A DNA stretch of 37,842 bases from NCBI RefSeq assembly GCF_000819785.1, contig NZ_CDBK01000034.1, positions 90,577-128,418 of the forward strand, given 5' to 3'. Below the pieces are notes generated by a model. That model saw only the letters and a program-made list of their open reading frames with translations. It was not told where the DNA came from and made no database searches. The translations under genes and the position numbers were made by a program. This stretch comes from Aeromonas caviae (lineage in GTDB: Bacteria > Pseudomonadota > Gammaproteobacteria > Enterobacterales > Aeromonadaceae). Positions 33,846-37,842 of the stretch are shown here, in pieces; position 1 is the stretch's first letter; each line of letters opens with the position of its first letter.

Positions 33846-35216
33846 TCAGGCCTTGGCTGGCAGGCTCAGGCGAGCAACGGCTTCCACGTGCATGGAGTGC
33901 GGGAACATGTCCACCGGCTGCACCTCGTCCAGCACGAAGCCCTGCTTGACCAGCCAGGCGAGATCCCGGGCCAGGGTCTGGGGGTTGCAGGAGACATAGA
34001 CCAGACGACGCGGCGCCATGGCCACCAGGGTCTGCAATACCGCCTTGTCACAGCCCTTGCGGGGCGGATCCATCACCACCACGTCGGCACTCACCCCGTC
34101 GGCATGCAGGGCAGGCATCAGCTGCTCCGCCTTGCCCACGTGGAACTCGGTCTGCTCGATGCCGTTGAGGGCCGCATTGCGACGGGCGTCGCTGATGGCG
34201 CTCTCCACCGACTCAATCCCCACCACCTTGGCGGCCTTGCCTGCCAGGAACAGGGAGATGGTGCCGATGCCGCAATAGATGTCGAACACCGTCTCGCTGC
34301 CGGTCAGCTCGCAATACTCCAGCGCCTTGGAGTAGAGCACGTCGGTCTGGCTCGGGTTGTTCTGGAAGAAGGAGAGGGGCGAGATCTCGAATTCGAGCTC
34401 GTGGATCTTGTCGCGGATCACCCCGCTGCCCAGCAGCACCCGGTTCTTGTCACCCAGGATGCGGTTGGTGCGCGCCTCGTTGATGTTCTGCACCAGAGTA
34501 GTGACCGGCAGATCCGCCAGGGCCGCCAGCAGCTCGGCTTCGAACGGCAGCGCTTCGCCCAGGGTCACCAGCACCACCATCAGCTCGCCGCTCTTGAAGC
34601 CCTTGCGGGTCATCAGGTTGCGCACGCAGCCGGTGTGGGCCACCTCGTCATAGGCCGCGATGTCGTGCTCGCGCATCCAGTTGCGTACCCGGGCATTGAG
34701 CTCCACGTGCAGCGAGTCCTGCACCGCGCAATCATCGGCGGTGATGAGGTCGTGGGAGTGCTTGCGATAAAAACCGATCTCGGCGCCCGCCTCGCTGCCA
34801 CGCACCGCGTACTGGGCCTTGTTGCGGTAGGCAAACGGCGTCTCCATGCCGAGGATGGGGTTGACCACGGCCTCACCCAGCCCGACCTGCTCCAGTGCGC
34901 TCTGCACCAGGCTCTGCTTGAGGGCAAGCTGGGCCGGATAGGCCAGCGGGCGCACCTGGCAGCCACCGCACTCGGTGTTGGGGCAAAAATCGGCCACCCG
35001 ATCGGCAGAGGGCTGGGTCAGCTCGACCAGCTTGCCGTGCAGGTAGTTCGGTTTGACCTCGGTCAACTCGACCAGCGCCTGCTCACCGGGCAGCAGACCC
35101 TCGACAAACAGGGGGCGATCGAACAGGCGACCCTTGCCATCCCCCTTGTCGGTCAGTTCCAGAATATCGATCTGATGTTGGTGTCCCACTAACGGCATGA
35201 GCGGCTCCGAAGGCAT
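33846..35216 (-). CDS. rlmD: RumA/RlmD-family RNA 5-methyluridine methyltransferase
   Basis: A 456-residue SAM-dependent enzyme that forms 5-methyluridine in RNA, most likely 23S rRNA. An N-terminal TRAM domain (about 10-70) is followed by four cysteines for a 4Fe-4S cluster (Cys78, Cys83, Cys86, Cys163), the SAM motif DIYCGIGTISLFLA, DPPRKGCD, the catalytic YVSCNPQTLARD and SMHVE near the end. The motif wording is nearer to the type seen in Firmicutes than to E. coli RlmD, so the exact uridine is not certain. A diverged copy of its 3' end lies right behind it. Confidence 0.85.
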   Translation of the reverse strand: MPSEPLMPLVGHQHQIDILELTDKGDGKGRLFDRPLFVEGLLPGEQALVELTEVKPNYLHGKLVELTQPSADRVADFCPNTECGGCQVRPLAYPAQLALKQSLVQSALEQVGLGEAVVNPILGMETPFAYRNKAQYAVRGSEAGAEIGFYRKHSHDLITADDCAVQDSLHVELNARVRNWMREHDIAAYDEVAHTGCVRNLMTRKGFKSGELMVVLVTLGEALPFEAELLAALADLPVTTLVQNINEARTNRILGDKNRVLLGSGVIRDKIHELEFEISPLSFFQNNPSQTDVLYSKALEYCELTGSETVFDIYCGIGTISLFLAGKAAKVVGIESVESAISDARRNAALNGIEQTEFHVGKAEQLMPALHADGVSADVVVMDPPRKGCDKAVLQTLVAMAPRRLVYVSCNPQTLARDLAWLVKQGFVLDEVQPVDMFPHSMHVEAVARLSLPAKA

Positions 35217-35385
35217 GAAAGAGAGGGTGACGACGGGGCAGACCCGGCGACCCCGAATAAAGGGTGGCAGAGTTTAGCGGAGATCCGCCCAAAATGCAGG
35301 CATAAAAGACCCCGCAAACACAAATAGCGACCCCGGCCACCAGCGGCCCGGTCCGGGCAGCCTGGCCAGCCCGCCCCAATAAAAA

Positions 35386-35408
35386 ACCGCCGGACGGGGC
35401 CGGCGGTA
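35386..35408 (-). terminator. Terminator of amtB
   Basis: ACCGCCGG and CCGGCGGT pair around ACGGGG; on the minus strand six T follow. The 170 bases from here to the rlmD start hold no further gene I can support. Confidence 0.85.
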
Positions 35409-35428
35409 TGACATTCATGGCAGCAGGA

Positions 35429-36856
35429 TCAATGGCTGTAGGCTTTCTCGCCGTGACTGGTCACGTCCAGCCCTTCGCGCTCGGCATCTTCCTTCACCCG
35501 CAGACCGATCAGCAGGTCCACCAGCTTGTAGGCCACGGCCGAGACCAGGGCGGTCCAGACCACGGTCACCCCCACGCCGATGACCTGTACCTTGACCTGG
35601 GCCAGGATGGAGTATCCCTCGGCCACCTGGTTGGTCACATAGTCCCACACCCCGGTGCCGCCCAGATCCGGGCTGGCGAACACCCCGGTCAGCACGGCCC
35701 CCAGGATCCCGCACACCCCGTGCAGGCCGAACACGTCCAGGCTGTCATCGGCCCCCAGCAGACGCTTGAGACCGTGCACGCCCCACAGACCGGCCACCCC
35801 GCTGAGCAGGCCGATGATGAGGGCGCCCCCCACACCGACGAAACCGGCGGCAGGGGTGATGGCAACCAGGCCCGCCACCGCACCGGAGACAGCGCCAAGC
35901 AGGGAGGGACGGCCCTTCATCGCCCACTCGGCGAAGGTCCAGGAGAGGGCGGCAGCGGCCGGTGCGATCCAGGTGTTGGCGAAGGCCAGGGCCGCCGTGC
36001 CGTTGGCTTCGAGGGAGGAGCCAGCGTTGAAGCCGAACCAGCCGAACCACAGCAGGGCGGCACCGATCATGGTCATGGTCAGGCTGTGGGGGGTCATGGG
36101 GTCACGGCCATAGCCAACCCGTTTGCCCACCATGAAGGCCCCTACCAGACCGGCCACCGCGGCGTTGATGTGCACCACGGTGCCGCCGGCGAAGTCCAGA
36201 GCGCCGTGCTGGAACAGATAGCCTGCGGTGGCACCGGCCGCTTCGGCGGCGGCCGCATCCGTGTAGGCATCCGGACCCGCCCAGTACCACACCATGTGCG
36301 CCATCGGGATATAGGCGAAGGTGAACCAGATCACCGCGAACAGCAGCACCGCCGAGAACTTCATCCGCTCGGCAAAGCCGCCAACGATGAGCCCGCAGGT
36401 GATGGCGGCAAAGGCGCCCTGGAACACCACGTAGATGAACTCGCTGATCCCGACCCCCTTGCTGAAGGTGGCGGCGATGGAATCCGGCGTCACCCCCATC
36501 AACAGCACCTTGTCGAAGGAGCCGTAGAAGGCGCCGCCCTCGGTGAAGGCCAGGGAGTAGCCGTAGACCACCCAGAGGACGGTGATGAGGCAGAACAGGG
36601 TGAACACCTGCATCAGCACGCTCAGCATGTTCTTGGCGCGCACCAGGCCGCCGTAAAAGAGGGCGAGGCCCGGCACGGACATCAGGATCACCAGGGCCGC
36701 CGCCACCATCAGCCAGGTATTGTCCCCCTTGTTGATGGTCACGGTCGCGGCCGCCTGTACCACATCGGCCTGCGCGGCCACCTCTTCGGCCCAGCCCGGG
36801 GCGGCCATGGTGGCGGCCAGCGCCAGCAGGCCAGTCATTACGAGTCTCTTGAACAT
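35429..36856 (-). CDS. amtB: Ammonium transporter AmtB
   Basis: A 475-residue ammonium channel-transporter of the inner membrane, working as a trimer. The N-terminus has a signal peptide, then about 11 spans with DNTWLMVAAALVILMSVPGLALFYGG, the twin-His pore residues in FGLHGVCGILG and VVHINAAVAGL, and the phenylalanine gate region. GGAG lies eight bases before the ATG. The C-terminal tail (RVKEDAEREGLD) is the part that binds GlnK in other species, but no glnK is adjacent. The upstream region carries nitrogen-control signals. Confidence 0.95.
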   Translation of the reverse strand: MFKRLVMTGLLALAATMAAPGWAEEVAAQADVVQAAATVTINKGDNTWLMVAAALVILMSVPGLALFYGGLVRAKNMLSVLMQVFTLFCLITVLWVVYGYSLAFTEGGAFYGSFDKVLLMGVTPDSIAATFSKGVGISEFIYVVFQGAFAAITCGLIVGGFAERMKFSAVLLFAVIWFTFAYIPMAHMVWYWAGPDAYTDAAAAEAAGATAGYLFQHGALDFAGGTVVHINAAVAGLVGAFMVGKRVGYGRDPMTPHSLTMTMIGAALLWFGWFGFNAGSSLEANGTAALAFANTWIAPAAAALSWTFAEWAMKGRPSLLGAVSGAVAGLVAITPAAGFVGVGGALIIGLLSGVAGLWGVHGLKRLLGADDSLDVFGLHGVCGILGAVLTGVFASPDLGGTGVWDYVTNQVAEGYSILAQVKVQVIGVGVTVVWTALVSAVAYKLVDLLIGLRVKEDAEREGLDVTSHGEKAYSH

Positions 36857-36979
36857 ACAGCCCTCTCCTTGTCGTCCCGGCATCCGGGTCCATTTCCTGA
36901 TATGCATTTCCAACCTGGCCACCTGCCCACCGCACCTGTGTGGCTCACGGAGACATCATGGCGACATGACATGGGGAAA

Positions 36980-36994
36980 GCATAAAGCAGGCCA
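36980..36994 (-). promoter_or_regulatory. Sigma-54 (-24/-12) promoter of amtB
   Basis: On the minus strand TGG-CCTGCTTTA-TGC keeps the invariant GG and GC with 10 bases between, the defining RpoN spacing. Transcription would start near 36968, about 112 bases before the amtB start codon. Confidence 0.6.
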
Positions 36995-37045
36995 AGAAAA
37001 ATAATCCTTTTATTTCATGGCCTTATGTTTTTATCACATTCAACA

Positions 37046-37062
37046 CGCACCATCTTGGCGCA
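37046..37062. promoter_or_regulatory. NtrC-like box 1 upstream of amtB
   Basis: CGCACCATCTTGGCGCA: its reverse complement differs from the textbook NtrC site TGCACC-N5-GGTGCA at only two outer positions. It is centred about 85 bases upstream of the predicted transcript start. Confidence 0.65.
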
Positions 37063-37087
37063 CGATGCCCGGTTACAGGGGGAAAAT

Positions 37088-37104
37088 CGCACTTTGGCTG
37101 TGCA
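37088..37104. promoter_or_regulatory. NtrC-like box 2 upstream of amtB
   Basis: CGCACTTTGGCTGTGCA keeps the core GCAC-N7-GTGC. Its centre is 42 bases, four helical turns, from box 1, as expected for a tandem enhancer. Confidence 0.55.
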
Positions 37105-37389
37105 TTGCCGGGAAAATGCACCAGGATGACCCAACCGCCTCACAATGACGGGGCGAACCCGTGGTGATGTCACCCTGGCAGGCTTTTCTATCCCGCTAAG
37201 GTATTTATGAAATAAATGAAATGGGCCATACCATGGTGAAATCAAATGAGGCTGACGGCCAATATCCCCCCACCCGAGGGGCACAAGCACTTTAAGAGTG
37301 CAAACTCGCACCATTCGTCTGGTCTGCCCCGAAATGCCCGGTCATACTGGCAAGCCATCATCCCCTGTTCCCAGCGCCGCGAGGAGCCC

Positions 37390-37758
37390 ATGCCCAATCT
37401 CAACGTGACCGAAATCAAGGCCTTCGTGCCTGCCCGGGATTTCACACTGTCAAAGCAGTTCTATCAGGATCTCGGCTTTACCCTGGCCTCCGATGGCGAC
37501 GGCGTGGCCTATTTTCATCTCGGCAACGCAAGCTTCCTGCTGCAGGATGGCAACCCCCCGGGGCTGGCCGAGCAGCTCATGATGCACCTCCTGGTGGAGG
37601 ACGTGGCCGCCTGGCAGGAGCAGGTGGCAACGAGCCAGCTGGCCCGCCGCTATGGCGTCAGGGTCACGGAGCTCGTCACCCAGCCGTGGCGCATGAAGGA
37701 GTTCTGTCTGTACGACCCCTCAGGCGTGCTGTGGCGCATCGCGCAGAATATCGACTGA
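37390..37758 (+). CDS. VOC (glyoxalase/bleomycin resistance) family protein
   Basis: A 122-residue single VOC domain pair: beta-alpha-beta-beta-beta modules beginning KAFVPARDFTLSKQFYQDLGFTL and ending FCLYDPSGVLWRIAQ. The size suits a dimeric metal-binding protein or a resistance/dioxygenase-type member. The metal ligand set cannot be fixed from sequence. GAGGAG lies just before the ATG at 37390; an earlier in-frame ATG would add 48 unrelated residues. Stop is followed within ten bases by an octamer repeat. Confidence 0.85.
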   Translation: MPNLNVTEIKAFVPARDFTLSKQFYQDLGFTLASDGDGVAYFHLGNASFLLQDGNPPGLAEQLMMHLLVEDVAAWQEQVATSQLARRYGVRVTELVTQPWRMKEFCLYDPSGVLWRIAQNID

Positions 37759-37768
37759 GGGGATGGCA

Positions 37769-37842
37769 GTCCGAGAGGCTGATGGCCCGAGAGCCTGTGG
37801 GTCTGAATGTCTGAGAGCCTGTGGGTCTGAGGGTCTGAGGGT
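37769..37842. repeat. Octamer tandem repeat (consensus GTCTGAGG), open at right edge
   Basis: From 37769 the sequence reads in register as nine 8-base units plus two bases. The first four units are degenerate; the last two are identical GTCTGAGG. The 32-base block of units 3-6 is repeated nearly as units 6-9. The array runs past the window end. Confidence 0.8.

Larger units (their letters stand above)
36857..37389. other. Long intergenic region amtB/VOC gene (533 bases)
   Basis: There is no credible gene. The half next to amtB holds the sigma-54 and NtrC-like elements described separately. The other half contains a palindrome GCACT-TTAAG-AGTGC near 37286-37301 and GGTGA-TG-TCACC near 37161-37173, both of unknown use, and leads into the VOC gene. 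Confidence 0.6.

Noticed and set aside
35083..35418. 111-codon minus-strand frame covering the rlmD start and the gap to amtB
   Set aside because: It overlaps the rlmD N-terminus in another frame and begins inside the amtB terminator.
35408..36985. Open frame of 525 codons on the plus strand opposite amtB
   Set aside because: Antisense shadow of a clear ammonium transporter; the translation is low-complexity Gly/His/Gln.
37100..37121. Third NtrC site (GTGCATT and AATGCAC)
   Set aside because: A perfect 7-bp inverted repeat, but the arms are too far apart (eight bases between the 7-mers, 12 between TGCA cores) for the NtrC pattern.

Overview
The window is about 62-65% GC, densely coded, and carries gene neighbourhoods typical of gamma-proteobacteria. 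Examples are yggS-proC-yggT-yggU next to pilT-pilU, srmB divergent from trmN, zur next to dusA, radA-serB-smp, and the deoC-deoA-deoB-deoD operon near yjjV. Codon use, GC content and the mixture of enteric-like and Vibrio-like gene content fit Aeromonas best; this is inference, not a database match. The window is chromosomal. I see no tRNA or rRNA gene, CRISPR array, insertion sequence or prophage.

Layout. (1) 1-6.7 kb: the end of a CPBP membrane protease, then the minus-strand cluster yggS-proC-yggT-yggU-DUF4426, divergent from the type IV pilus retraction motors pilT and pilU, then yaaA. (2) 6.7-13.7 kb: srmB and trmN (divergent), the branched-chain amino acid carrier brnQ behind a structured leader, the zur-cheX-small membrane protein cluster, dusA with a 49-residue membrane protein behind it, an unrecognised gene, and hupA. 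(3) 14-24 kb: rsd, then a stretch rich in cyclic-di-GMP genes (a 128-residue PilZ protein, radA, a 791-residue protein with two complete PilZ signatures, and a GAF-PAS-GGDEF diguanylate cyclase) interleaved with an alpha/beta hydrolase, serB and smp. (4) 24-32.3 kb: a surface-antigen-like lipoprotein-family protein and a nucleoside salvage block on the minus strand (nupC uptake, xapX, then deoC-deoA-deoB-deoD catabolism), preceded by yjjV. (5) 32.3-37.8 kb: an orphan MSHA-type prepilin, two small genes, an RNA methyltransferase of the RumA family, amtB with a sigma-54/NtrC-type control region, a VOC protein, and an octamer repeat running off the right edge.

How the genes work together. nupC and the deo genes make a complete nucleoside import and degradation route: uptake, phosphorolysis by DeoA and DeoD, ribose-1-phosphate isomerisation by DeoB, and cleavage by DeoC to acetaldehyde and glyceraldehyde-3-phosphate. 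pilT and pilU power twitching. The PilZ proteins and the diguanylate cyclase are likely parts of one second-messenger network.

The most unusual observations are these: a degenerate second copy of the rlmD 3' end lying directly downstream of the gene and differing mainly at synonymous sites; an abrupt GC drop inside trmN; a promoter-terminator leader with mutually exclusive hairpins before brnQ; two NtrC-like boxes plus a -24/-12 element before an amtB that has no adjacent glnK; and an 8-bp tandem repeat at the right edge. I did not find a clear novel multi-gene defence or biosynthetic system.
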